From Oreohelix idahoensis (lineage: Eukaryota > Mollusca > Gastropoda > Stylommatophora > Oreohelicidae), in the NCBI GenBank assembly GCA_024509875.1, contig JAMPIV010019855.1, forward strand, positions 1 to 64,000: a DNA stretch of 64,000 nucleotides. The letters run 5' to 3'. The first letter of the stretch is position 1, and the number at the start of each line of letters is the position of its first letter. Below the pieces are notes generated by a model. The model had not been told where the DNA came from and did no database searches. It worked only from the letters and a program-made list of their open reading frames with translations. Made by a program: the position numbers and the translations under genes. Below are positions 52,012 to 61,807 of this stretch, piece after piece.

Positions 52012-55000
52012 CTGAAATAGTAAGATTTCAAATTAACATCAATACAAATCATCACGTGAATGATGATGGCGACTGACACAGTAAGATTTCAAATTAACAT
52101 CAATACAAATCATCACGTGAATGATGATGACAACTGACACAGTAAGATTTCAAATTAACATCAATATAAATCATCACGTGAATGATGATGGGGACTGACA
52201 CAGTAAGATTTCAAATTAACATCAATATAAATCATCACGTGAATGATGATGGTGACTGACACAGCAAGATTTCAAATTAACATCAATATAAATCATCACG
52301 TGAATGATGATGGCGACTGACACAGTAAGATTTCAAATTAACATCAATATAAATCATCACGTGAATGATGATGGCGACTGACACAGTAAAATTTCAAATT
52401 AACATCAATATAAATCATCACATTCTTTTGCACTCCTTGTGGAGCACGGAGCCAACACTGCAGCTAGTGCCATTGCAGGAATCCTGCACCAAGCATTCAC
52501 ATGCTCGTGCAATTATGGTTACTGCGGCAATTTGTTTTTCACGATGAAGTTGCCAGCCCCAAAAACAACTTCATACTAGTCACCTACTTTAAGATATGTC
52601 TGAGGGGGGCAGTAGTACTATTCTTTCTTTGTCTCTTCAGAGACCCAGGGGGACTACACAGGGGGTACCATTGAAATGGCTGGATGTTTTTTTTATTAAA
52701 GAAACAAAACAAAACAAAATGTACCATCAGTAAAAGTGCCTAAAATCAGTTGCATTCTGAAAGATATCAGATAATTTCAGGGAGCCGCGCTGGTGTAATG
52801 GTTACCACATTGTGCTGGCGATCAGGTGAACCAGGTTCAAGCCCAGGCAGGACATTTATCCAACAACTGTCACGACTCCGTGCTTTTTTTTTTAAGAATG
52901 AAAAATGGGACAAGAAGAGCAAGACAGTTATCACGGACACAGACAATTATTCTCTTTTCTGTATTTTGTTTGTTGTTGTTTTTTTTTAAAATCAATAATA
53001 TCAACCCACAATGTGTGGTTCCTAGTGTCTAGAAGCACCCTGCTACACACAATCATTATGTACTGTTACTGTCAAAATGCATTCTGTTATTTCCAATTTG
53101 TTAGCAGGTAAACTAAAATGCTGCTTTTTTTGTGCTATCACAGCTCTGTTCTTTCTATCTCCACGAAGTCAAGCAACATTTAATGCTGATAAAAGCAAAA
53201 CTGGAAGAAAACAAAAACCATAATTTTACCTCTCTCTTGAACCTGATCGGGACCTTCGGGACTTTGAACGACTGTGTTTAGACCTCTTCCTTGAGCTACG
53301 GTCTCTGGACCTAGACCTTAAAACAGTTAACAACAAAGGTAATCAGATAATAAAAAACGTAATCGGTAAGCAAAAAAGGTAATCAGTTAACACAAACAAT
53401 GATCAGTTACAAATAAAAATAAATCAGTTAACAAAACAGGTAATCAGTTAACACAAACTATAATCAGTGTTACGATGTGTGTTGTTAGATTTTGTAGCAG
53501 GATTAACACACAGCGGATGCTCAGGTTCATAGACTCTGCTAGGGTACAGACATTCAGTACAGGACGCCGTCACAGGAACATGCATGGTTCATCAAATAAC
53601 GAGTTGAATACTGCAGTACCATAATTTAATTCGCCGAAACAAGTGGTAACATCAAAGTACATGTACAGCAATTACAGTTACCTCTGGCCGATCAACACAA
53701 ACCAGGAAAAACTAAGGGTGATGCATATACACAACTGCACTCACGTCCATATTCAAAAACTTATCTCAACACTCATATCACTTGACCCAAATCTCCTTCA
53801 CAAAAATGCCTGAATCACACAAACGGCAGCAGTCAACAACATTGACAGCTCTACCTGAAAACACATCTCTATAATTCGGAATCTCTCAGCCGATTACCCA
53901 ATGCTAACCATCTCAGCCAGACTCACAATCAGTTTACTCACTCACTCCTAAAACACGAGAACAGTTAATAGATCTCTCTGCCAAACATTACGCATAAATC
54001 GTTCACACCAGTGAACACAACAGGATGAAACGCTCGCTACAGTTAACAAACCATAAACCTTCCCATTCCCTACCCACACTTTTTAACAATAAAGGTAGTT
54101 AGTTAACAACAAAAGTAAGCCCAAACAAACTACAGATAGTTTTTAATCTGAACAAGAGATACAAGAAAATCCAAAAAGAGAATGGAGTGATGAAGATGTT
54201 GATCATTCAGGAAAAGTTATGTAACCATCACACAAACTACATGAAAAATATATGTGTCAATAGATCCTGCCATAACACATCTGCAAACATGGAAAGAAGC
54301 ACTAAAACCTTTGAATTCTTACTAACAGAAAAGTCAGCAGTATGGAATTTAAAAATCTGCTACATGATTCTGGGGCAATATTTTTATTTATTTCAATACT
54401 AGATAAATTAAAGTTTGGCAGCTGCATTTAGAAGCATGGTTGTGGAAACAGGAAAGAATTATTCAACTCAGATATTACTACAACTACTCAAAACTAGCGA
54501 CTCTCCAACTCTTACTCCACAACCCTGCTTATGTCTTAACAATAGTTGTACTCAAAGAATTATAAAAGAAAATCTTTACTACATCATTTAGGAAAATTAA
54601 TAATAAATAAAACATATCGTTACCCATATGCTAAAGTTAAAAATGATGCATGTTTTTCAAATAAGAAAAAATACAGGAACATCATTAAATAGACCTGGAA
54701 ATAAACAACCTTTTTAGCTATTACCCGAATGACTAAAGGTAAAGTTAGTCTTATAGCAGATATGGCGATAGGGGAGTGAAGTGTTTGAGACTTCACTATA
54801 CTAGTTCCAGCTTTATGAGGTGGGGCGTCCAGTTCTATTCCTCACTGCCTTTGCCTTTCCTAACTTAAAAGCAGAGTTAACTACCCACTTACAACTGGGT
54901 AGACTGGCGCATCATGCTATCAGGTTTTGATCCTGGTAACTTTGCTGTGAGAGACAAGTGCTCTAACTGCTTAGCCAATCCCTGAAAGACTAAGCAAGAA

Positions 55001-58000
55001 AAACTGACGTTCATTAATTTTTCTACATGACCAACCTTTGCGTATGCCTCTGCCTGTCTCGACTCCGAGATCTATGGTGATCTCTGTCTCTGCTGCTGTC
55101 TCTTCCGCTCCGTTCAGATTCATCTCTGTCATGGCCGCTACTTCTGCTTCCACTGGGACTTCTGTCAGACTGGCTCCTCAACCTCTCAGCATCCACTTCT
55201 AACTCTCGCCTCAGGCGCATCTCTTCACGCTGTGCTTCACGTAGGACTTTTCTTTCCGTGACTAAAGTCTTTTAAAAGAAAACAAAAAAGGCAATAAATA
55301 ACAATAACAAACTAATGGTTTTAAGTCGTCTCCCAATTTGGTGTTCAGTCATCATCATCAACATTTCTTTCTATTTTTGCTCCTAACGGAGAATGGGGCC
55401 ATCATTGCAGCTGGTCCCTTTTGCAGGAAGCCCACACCAAAACATTCCTGTGCTCCTGCAGAAGTAGCTTCTGTAGCAATCTGTTTTAATGATCATTAGT
55501 CGCTTTTTATTTCATTCGATCCTTTTTTTGTTTTTGGGTGTTATGAGTGAATATTATCTTTTTTTTTTAACGTGCGCCCACTATTACTCGAGGCGAGAAT
55601 CTCCGGTTAGTATATCTAACCTGAGACTGATTTTTACGTGAGTATCCCTTTTTTCCCTGTACATGGACAGGTGTCCACTTGCCATTCAGGCAGACACTTG
55701 CCGTCTACGGAGGGTACCCATTAGAGCTGGGTCAGCTCAGGAGCCGCCAGTCCCTGGTCGACGACACTTCTTCAAATGTCTTCGCCCAGGGCTCGAATTA
55801 ATCCAGTCCCAGGCCCGGTCGACAACACCTATTCAAATGTCCTGCTTGTCTTATTAGATTGAGTGGTCAGAGTGGCTTGTCTTACTAGATTGTGGGGTCG
55901 TGGTTCTCCTTTATTTTTTATACACTGTTACAACCTTGGCTAATCGCATGTCTTGAGAGATAATTGTCTCTTCCCAGCACTGACACAGCAACGGAGAATG
56001 GGGCCATCATTGCAGCTGGTCCCTTTTGCAGGAAGCCCACATCAAAACATTCACGTGCTCCTGCAGAGGTAGCTTCTGTAGCAACCTGTTTTAATGATAA
56101 GACAGCCAACCCTTGCACAACCTCATACTAGCAACCTCTTGAGCATGGGGCTGGTAACCTCATTAAGTGAGAAAGCAGCAACTCAATTCTTTCTTTCTCT
56201 TCAAATAGACTCCAGGCAACTACACTGGGTCATTTTGGTGTATACTGGCAACAAAATATTATGAACTTCCATCCAATAGTATAACCAGGGTTGTGGGGTT
56301 GGAAAAGAATTTGTCTGACCCTGACTCTAGTAATTTAATGAGTATGACTCCTACTCCGACGACAAGGGGTTAAACGAAAAGGATCCAGATTTCTCTAAAA
56401 AAAATACCCTGATTTTTTTTTCCCACATTCAGAAACTTTATAATTATGAGAGTAGTGGGAAAACTTGCAAACGACTCCAGCTCCGACTGCGCACACAATT
56501 ACAGACTCCCGACTCCAACTCCATAATCCTGACCTAAAAAAAAAAATTACATCTATCAAAGCTGAATGATCATCAATTCATAGCTACAAATTCCAGCAAT
56601 ATCTTATTTCACTTTTATCACACAATAGGAGCCACGCTAGCGTAGTGGTTACCACACCGCTCTAGCGACCGGGTGATTCTGGATCAAACCCGGGCGACGG
56701 CATTTGAGGATTTTTCGTCGACCGGGATTTGGACTGGATTAACTCGAGACCTGGCGATGACATTTGAAGGAGTGTCGTCGACCAGGGATTGGCGGCTCCT
56801 GAGCCGACCCAGCTCTAATGGGTACCTCCGAAATCGGAGAGTATTTGCCTGAATGGCGAGGGACACCTGTCTCTGTACAAGAAAAGGGATACTCACGTAA
56901 AATAAATGTCAGGTTAGACATTAATAATAACCTGAGATTTCGCCTCGAGTATTAGCGGGCGTACAAACAAACAAACAAACAAACAAACAAAAAATCACAC
57001 AATAATATTTTTTCTTCTTCTTGCGATCGCATCTTTGATGTTTACACCGTCAGACGAGTTCTCATGATGAATTCGACCGCTGTCTGAAGTTCCTCTTTAG
57101 CTCCATACAGCTTTGAGTTTAGTACAATAATTTTTTAAAAGCACACACAATGTCAGGGAAATTTAAAATAGAGTGCTTAAAGTGTAATCTGGTTTCAGGA
57201 AAGCTTGAGGATGCCTGAAGCTTTGATGACCCGAAGCTGAAGAGTGGATAAGAACAAGCTCTGGCATATTTCAGCAGACTTTGGAATGTGAGGAAAACTT
57301 TTGGTAAACATGAGAGCTCTGTAACAACAACAGATAGTTACACAAACATGATTGAGGTTAACACCGGAGTGCGACATCTGCATGGAAAAGATCACTTCAA
57401 GACAAACCTTGAATCTAGCACCATAACTGAATTACTGTCTGTTGTTGATAAGAGATCCAGAGTAGTTCCTGGAGGTCTTCACGGAGACAAAGAAAGAAAT
57501 GGTCACCTGCTAAGTCAGGCATGACGGAAGAGGTTGTGCAAGAGATCGGCAAACTAATCAAGTAAAACAAATTGCTACAAAAACAAATGCAGCAGAAGCA
57601 CATGACTGCTTTGGTGCAGGAATCCTGCAAGGCAGCCAGCTGCAAAGGTTGCTCCAGAATGAGCAAAAAAGGGAAATAATGATGATTCAATAATTTTCCT
57701 GTTCTATCTTTCTGGACCATGGAACTACCACAGTAGTAAGTTCCCCTTGCAGGAAGCTTACACCAAACATTCACATGCTCTTCCAACATTGGCTCCTGTA
57801 GCAATCTGTTTTGGATGATAAGGTTGCCAGCCACTTGCACAACCTGATATGTCACCACTTACAACGTGCCTGTGGGAGCAGCAATCCGACTCCAACATAA
57901 GGTCAATGCTCACCTTCAATTGTTCCAACTTTTCCCTGATGGTGATGAAACCCAGGTGCAATTTTCCTCCAAAGTGATCAGCCAAACGACGGTCATTATC

Positions 58001-60869
58001 ATAAATACCAAGGTAGGCACCACAAACTTCACAGACTCTCAGTTTTTGCTGCTGGTAACTAGAGGCTGGCATTGAGTCCCTTAACTCAATCTACAGACAA
58101 GAAAGACACCAAGCAATCATCTAAATCAGAACGGATGGTGCGTTGATACAGGATGTTTCTAAGATCTCTGGCCAATTCTAAAAGTACATTTCATCATCAT
58201 CATTTTCCACTGAGCTCCTTAAGAAGCATCACAGCAGCTGATTCCCTTCCAGGAAGCCTGCACCAAGCAGTCACATGCTCCTACAGCAGTGGTTTATGTA
58301 GCTATATTACACAAGGTTGCCAGCCCAATGCATAACCTTATATTAGTCACCATGAAGTAGTCCTGTCCATTCTTTGTCTCTTCAACGACCCCTGGTGAAC
58401 TATACAGGACATAAATTCTATAAAAATTTAAACTACTAAAAAATTAAATGATTCAAGAAAGCTGCCAAAGTAGTTTGCATACCTCAGCATGTGTCTTTTT
58501 AATTTTAAGAGCTTCTACTTCCTCCATCATCTTCATAGATTCTTCAACTTCACCAGCTGCTCCTATTTCCTCAGCCCTGGCCATACGTGTGATAATCTGC
58601 TCACTAAGGGCATGGATCTGGTTTGCCTGTTAATCGTGAAATTAAGATAATTATGTGCAAAATAACAACATGCACAGTGCACAATAAATCCTGGAAACAA
58701 ATTTACAATTGTCGAATGAGGTCAAGTGTCATCTCTCCGTCAAAGGCCGGCTGTAACTGAACCTTGCCTTGACTGTTTTCTGCACACCTTCTGATGTTTC
58801 GTTCCCATCCCCATGCTTCTTGACTGCCCGCCTATCATTCTATTACGGTTTTCAGTACAGTGTTATTTCTTCTGACACAACAAACATGTTATGACTCATA
58901 TTTTCAATCTTTTCATTCCTAGTTTTTTCCAGAACTTCTTTACTGCACACAAACAAACAAGTCTGATACCTACATATTTTTCTAACAAATGCTCTTTCAC
59001 ATTTAAATCTGGTTTGCTGGACACAACTAAATGTAATTAATTTCAATTCAGCATACCATTTCTGAAGATATCTCATTGGAAAACCTGTTGTATCCTGCAT
59101 ATTCAAACAAGTACATTCATTATGGTACAGCATTTCAATCAGATTAAGACTGATTCTTGATACAACTCTGACTGTACTGCTGCAAAATAACAATCAGCTT
59201 TCTTACCTTGGAATTAGCTTCTTCACTCAGTTCTTCTTGAGTTTCTTTCAAGCGGCGCTTCGCAACCTCTGTCTTGCGGTCGCAGTCTGTAATAAAGCTC
59301 TGAAGGTGCTCCATGGCCTAAAAAAAAGAAAAGGGAAGTTAGGTCACATTTTAAGACACTGGAGTCTAATCATTTCTGAGACAAATAATCTTTTTTCTTT
59401 TTCATTTGGCCCAGTATTTATTTTTTTTTGGCACTCAGATTTGTATGTGTCTGCTCCCTGGTTCCTTAGCTGTTTGTAATTTATAACAAATACTAATCTT
59501 GTCTAGCAAGAAAAGAGGCAAAATGTAGGAATATGTCAAAGCCATTATGAAAATAAGATCTGAGGCAAATTATGCCATCTGCCTTAGTAGGCCAACCAAC
59601 CTAAAAACCAAATGAAAAACAAATTACAGCGAGAGACAATATCTTTATCTTAGCATTTCATAAATATTGTTTATATAACTTGGCACTAAAAATATTACAG
59701 AAAGTAAGTGAGTCATACTGGTTCTTGCGGCAGGAAATTATGATGTGGAAGAGTGTAAATAAAAATGCATGCCCTGTTTTCAAGGACACATGATCACTAT
59801 TTCTAAATTTTTGTGGCAGTTTTCATGGACAGTCGGCGTCTGTGGCCTAATGGATATGAACGCAGTTTCATAATCCAGATATTCTTCTTCTTCTTCCGTC
59901 CTTAGCCAACGACCGGCAAAGCAGTCAGTGGCCATTACGCCTAGTGGCGTTTAAGGGCAACAGCGAATAGATTTTCTTTGCCGTTGTTCCCATCACACCT
60001 AATGGCGTCTTTAGGGCAACGACAAATCAATCCGTTTGTTGTTGTTTCCGTAATCAAAGTGACTGGCAAACGGGTGATCAGCCCGTTGGGTAATCCAGAT
60101 ATACCAGGTTCGAAACCTGCTGCAGGCGGTTTGGTAGCAGATCGCTTTGTGTGGATTTTTAACAATGGTATAAGCGCCGTACCGTTCAGAAAGCAATGGC
60201 AAACTACTGAATGAAAAAATTGCCTAGAAAAATCACAAACAGCCAATAACAGCTGGGGTTGATTGCCACGTCCTGTAAAGGATAAGCAACTAACTTTTTT
60301 TTTCATGGACAAAAGATAGCAAATGATAAAAACAATCATAACTGACACATTTGATGGTGGAATTATATATTTTTATGTATACTTATGCTATATAACTGGC
60401 AGCCAATGACAGCATTCTGATTACTAGTTATCCATCTCTCTTTAATAATCTACCATAAAAGGCAGACATGTCAGCCTTGTAAAAACAGTTTCAAGTATAT
60501 CTTACAGACCCTCTCCTCTTCCTTAACACAGAGTAACAGTTTTCTCTTCTAGTAGTTTTAAAAACCAGTTAACACAATTAAATTTTGTCATTACTTCATA
60601 ATTTATTGTTGTCTGATGACAATGTACTACTTCAAGGCCAGAACCACTTCTTTGCAGATGAGACATAAAATGCAACAACACTTTCATTCTAAAACTTTTT
60701 CAAGTGTGCTAGTAATAAAAAGAAAAAACGTTTTAACTTTTACATACACACAAGAATTCAAGATACTCACATCAATGTCATAGAAGTAATCTTTGTTCCT
60801 GGCAGCTAATTCATAGTCTGCACGTAGAGCAAGATCGTGTAAGTTTGGGCACTCTCCAAGATCCATTCG
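51924..60869 (-). CDS. LUC7L: LUC7-like splicing factor (U1 snRNP-associated), seven 3' exons
   Basis: Minus-strand gene. Exons with GT-AG borders: 60869-60771, 59317-59207, 58626-58483, 58090-57914, 55268-55036, 53316-53230, 52011-51924. Phases agree at every junction and give 312 residues. Visible features: the end of the first zinc finger (RMDLGEC..HDLALRADY), the long coiled-coil helix (EHLQSFI..CDRKTEVAKRRL), the second C2H2 finger (CEVCGAYL..LADHFGGKLHLGF), then a charged and RS/RD-rich tail. The first about 52 residues, encoded by one or two exons in related genes, are not in the window. LUC7 proteins bind U1 snRNP and help choose 5' splice sites. LUC7L versus LUC7L2 cannot be separated here, so the symbol denotes the family. 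Confidence 0.93.
51993..52420 (-). repeat. 61-bp tandem array duplicating the terminal-exon 3' splice site
   Basis: Seven units of exactly 61 bp. The unit nearest the gene end contains the true acceptor and the first 19 bases of the last coding exon. The other six carry an acceptor-like tgtgtcag (positions 52073, 52134, 52195, 52256, 52317 and 52378, first base of the plus-strand ct) followed by tcgccatcatcattcacgtg-like exon text. Use of any decoy keeps the entry frame and reaches a TGA after 11 codons. Confidence 0.92.
52418..52670 (-). repeat. IR-1 copy
   Basis: Nearly full copy: catcacattcttttgcactcc at the tail end, tgcaggaatcctgcaccaag, cttcatactagtcac, ctttgtctcttcagagaccc at the other end. 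Confidence 0.75.
52781..52880 (+). repeat. tRNA-derived SINE head (SINE-2 related)
   Basis: ggagccgcgctggtgtaatggttacc gives an A box-like ggtgtaatggtta, and ccaggttcaagccc a B box. The head matches 56628-56700, but the body is different or lost. Not a functional tRNA: no cloverleaf 3' half or CCA-side pairing is evident. Confidence 0.65.
53230..53316 (-). CDS. LUC7L: LUC7-like exon, RS domain
   Basis: Acceptor actgttttaag, donor gtaaaa. 87 bp, phase 2 in and out: RSRSRDRSSRKRSKHSRS and SRRSRSGSRE. Confidence 0.88.
53330..54431. other. LUC7-like intron, nothing recognisable
   Basis: Intron sequence with a few ggtaatcagttaacaaa-type short repeats (53335-53465). No gene, SINE or LINE recognised. 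Confidence 0.4.
54432..54529. mobile_element. short TIR element, hAT-MITE candidate
   Basis: agcatggttgtgga at the left and tccacaaccctgct at the right are inverted with one mismatch. About 98 bp, non-coding. No clear 8-bp duplication, so decayed or coincidental. Confidence 0.4.
54735..54985 (-). repeat. SINE-1 family copy
   Basis: Same blocks as 51613-51850: gggagtgaagtgtttgagacttcac, acccacttacaactgggtagac core, and a head with agttagagcacttgtctctc on the minus strand. Confidence 0.75.
55036..55268 (-). CDS. LUC7L: LUC7-like exon, start of RS domain
   Basis: Acceptor ttttaaaag, donor gttggt. 233 bp, so it leaves phase 2. A basic/acidic helix (REAQREEMRLRRELEVDAERL) then alternating S/R/D residues (SRDRDHHRSRSRDRQRH). 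Confidence 0.9.
55345..55505 (-). repeat. IR-1, truncated copy
   Basis: catcatcatcaac at the tail end, then gctcctaacggagaatgggg, ggaagcccacaccaaaacattc and gtagcaatctgttttaatgat. Confidence 0.7.
55573..55850 (-). repeat. SINE-2, 5'-truncated copy
   Basis: The reverse complement follows 56700-56960 (ctcgaattaatccagtcc, cctggtcgacgacac, tacccattagagctgggtc, atactcacgta). The tRNA head is missing. Confidence 0.75.
55985..56225 (-). repeat. IR-1 copy
   Basis: aacggagaatggggccatcattgcagctgg, gaagcccacatcaaaacattcac, aacctcatactagcaacctc, ttctttctttctcttc. Confidence 0.72.
56286..56531. mobile_element. hAT-type MITE candidate
   Basis: 246 bp. The left end cagggttgtggggttgga and the inverted right end caggattatggagttgga agree at 15 of 18 positions. 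Internal gactcc/ggagtcgg text is typical of such non-coding repeats. An 8-bp duplication is not visible. Confidence 0.5.
56617..57004 (+). mobile_element. SINE-2, full-length tRNA-derived SINE with target duplication
   Basis: The element is 56628-56993, flanked by atcacacaata (56617-56627, 56994-57004). The head has agcgtagtggttacc (A box) and ggatcaaaccc (weak B box). The body holds the gacccagctctaatgggtacct core, and the tail is (caaa)n. The body block gtcgaccgggatttggactgg/gtcgtcgaccagggattgg appears as two related copies. Confidence 0.85.
57010..57121 (-). mobile_element. LINE B 3'-end fragment
   Basis: The reverse complement is the last 110 bp of LINE B: codons for YGAKEEL and EFIMRTRLTV, stop, ttgatg-like UTR with gcgatcgcaagaagaagaa tail. 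Imperfect duplication acaataat..tttttt flanks it (about 56999 and 57124). It landed at the SINE-2 right TSD. Confidence 0.8.
57445..57690 (+). repeat. IR-1 copy, plus orientation
   Basis: ctggaggtcttcacggagacaaag, gcaagagatcggcaaac, tggtgcaggaatcctgcaagg, then ggaaataatgatgattc, an ATGATG tail at the 3' end. Confidence 0.72.
57715..57897 (-). repeat. IR-1 copy
   Basis: ttgcaggaagcttacaccaaacattcacatgc, gtagcaatctgttttggatgataaggttgcc, cttgcacaacctgatatg. Adjacent in inverted orientation to the previous copy. Confidence 0.72.
57914..58090 (-). CDS. LUC7L: LUC7-like exon, second zinc finger
   Basis: Acceptor ttgtctgtag, donor gtgagc. 59 codons: RDSMPASSYQQQKLRVCEVC, YDNDRRLADHFGGKLHLGF, IREKLEQLK. 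This is the most conserved LUC7 segment. An IR-1 repeat ends about 20 bp inside the following intron. Confidence 0.96.
58185..58410 (-). repeat. IR-1 copy
   Basis: catcatcatcattttccactgagctcctt at the tail end; ggaagcctgcaccaagcagtcacatg, ggttgccagcccaatgc, ttctttgtctcttcaacgacc at the other end. Confidence 0.75.
58483..58626 (-). CDS. LUC7L: LUC7-like exon, coiled coil
   Basis: Acceptor gattaacag, donor gtatgc. 48 codons: ANQIHALSEQI, GAAGEVEESMKMMEEVE. Continuous helix between the two zinc fingers. Confidence 0.92.
58627..59206. other. LUC7-like intron, nothing recognisable
   Basis: No gene or repeat recognised. Confidence 0.4.
59207..59317 (-). CDS. LUC7L: LUC7-like exon, coiled coil
   Basis: Acceptor tttttttag, donor gtaaga. 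37 codons: AMEHLQSFITDCDRKTEVAK, then an Arg/Glu-rich helix. Confidence 0.93.
59820..60311 (+). mobile_element. SINE-3, tRNA-derived SINE split by a LINE tail
   Basis: TSD ttttcatggaca (59820-59831, 60300-60311). The head has gtggcctaatggata (A box). The B box ggttcgaaacc is displaced to 60107 because a LINE fragment (59883-60090, duplication taatccagatat at 59871-59882 and 60091-60102) landed between the boxes. Tail region ends near 60299. Confidence 0.85.
59883..60090 (-). mobile_element. RTE-like LINE 3' end nested in SINE-3
   Basis: Minus strand ends cgccactaggcgtaatggccactgactgctttg..ggctaagga then (GAA)n, matching 25870-25941. A partly duplicated 3' UTR (the gacgccatta/cgccactagg words occur twice) precedes it. 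Confidence 0.8.
60312..60770. other. LUC7-like intron, nothing recognisable
   Basis: AT-rich, no feature seen. Confidence 0.4.
60771..60869 (-). CDS. LUC7L: LUC7-like exon, end of zinc finger 1
   Basis: Acceptor tctattgtag, donor gtgagt. 33 codons, phase 0: RMDLGECPNLHDLALRADY then NKDYFYDID. The Cys and His belong to the first CCCH finger; its other ligands are encoded upstream of the window. Confidence 0.93.
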
Positions 60870-61002
60870 CTACAATAGATGAAAGTCACTTCCAACATGT
60901 TAGAGTCGGTTGGGCACACAACTTTTAAATATATACTACAGGCGTTCATAAATTATGGAGAAACATGACATAAACTCAATTCCTTTCAGAGAAGAAATCT
61001 CT

Positions 61003-61105
61003 GACTATTTCAGTCTGTATGTCAATTTGACTATTTCAGTCTGTATGTCAATTTGACTATTTCAGTCTGTATGTCAATTTGACTATTTCAGTCTGTATGT
61101 CAAGG
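61003..61105. repeat. 26-bp tandem repeat (gactatttcagtctgtatgtcaattt)
   Basis: Four nearly perfect units. Confidence 0.92.
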
Positions 61106-61147
61106 TCAACACACATACACATTGAGAACACCTGTTAACAGCATTAC

Positions 61148-61342
61148 AAGACAGTCACAGTTCTGGAATTCCCAGGGTAAGAGAGGTAGAGGGTGACCGA
61201 AAAACACATGGAGAAGAGGACTGGAGACAGAAATGAAAGGGATGAGGAAGACATGGAAAGACCTAGAGCTGATGGCACAGGACACGAAGACAGCATATGT
61301 TTATTGAAGGCCTATGCTCCTTGGGGAGTTGAAGGCTGATGA
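61148..61342 (+). pseudogene. RTE LINE 3' end
   Basis: KNTWRRGLETEMKGMRKTWKDLELMAQD, then gctccttggggagttgaagg hairpin and gatgatgatgat. Same family type as 50524-50820. It passes straight into the array that follows. Confidence 0.75.
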
Positions 61343-61807
61343 TGATGATATTGATTATGATGATGTTGATTGATTATGGTGATGTTGATTATGATGATGT
61401 TGATTGATTATGATGATGATGTTGATTATGATGATGTTGATTGATTATGATGATGATGTTGATTATGATGATGTTGATTGATTATGATGATGATGTTGAT
61501 TATGATCATGTTGATTATGATGATGTTGATTATGATGATTGATTGTGATGATGATGTTGATTGTGATGATGTTGATTGATTATGATGATGTTGATGATGA
61601 TGATGTTGATTATGATGATGTTGATTATGATGATGTTGATTGATTGTGATGATGTTGATTGATTATGATGATGTTGATTATGATGATGTTGATTGATTAT
61701 GATGATTATGGTGATGTTGATTGATGATGATTAATGATGTTGATTATGATGTTGATTGATTATGATAATGTTGATTATGATGTTGATTATGATGATGTTG
61801 ATTATGA
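61343..61807. repeat. (TGATGTTGATTA)-type simple array
   Basis: About 465 bp of gatgatgttgattgattatgat variants. It starts at the GAT tail of the RTE fragment. Confidence 0.93.

Noticed and set aside
51993..52420. Regularly spaced direct repeats considered as a CRISPR array
   Set aside because: Head-to-tail 61-bp units with no unique spacers, within a eukaryotic intron.
52781..52880. tRNA-like A and B boxes considered as a tRNA gene
   Set aside because: No acceptor-stem pairing; matches the head of a dispersed SINE with a 3' body elsewhere. The same reasoning applies at 56628 and 59832.
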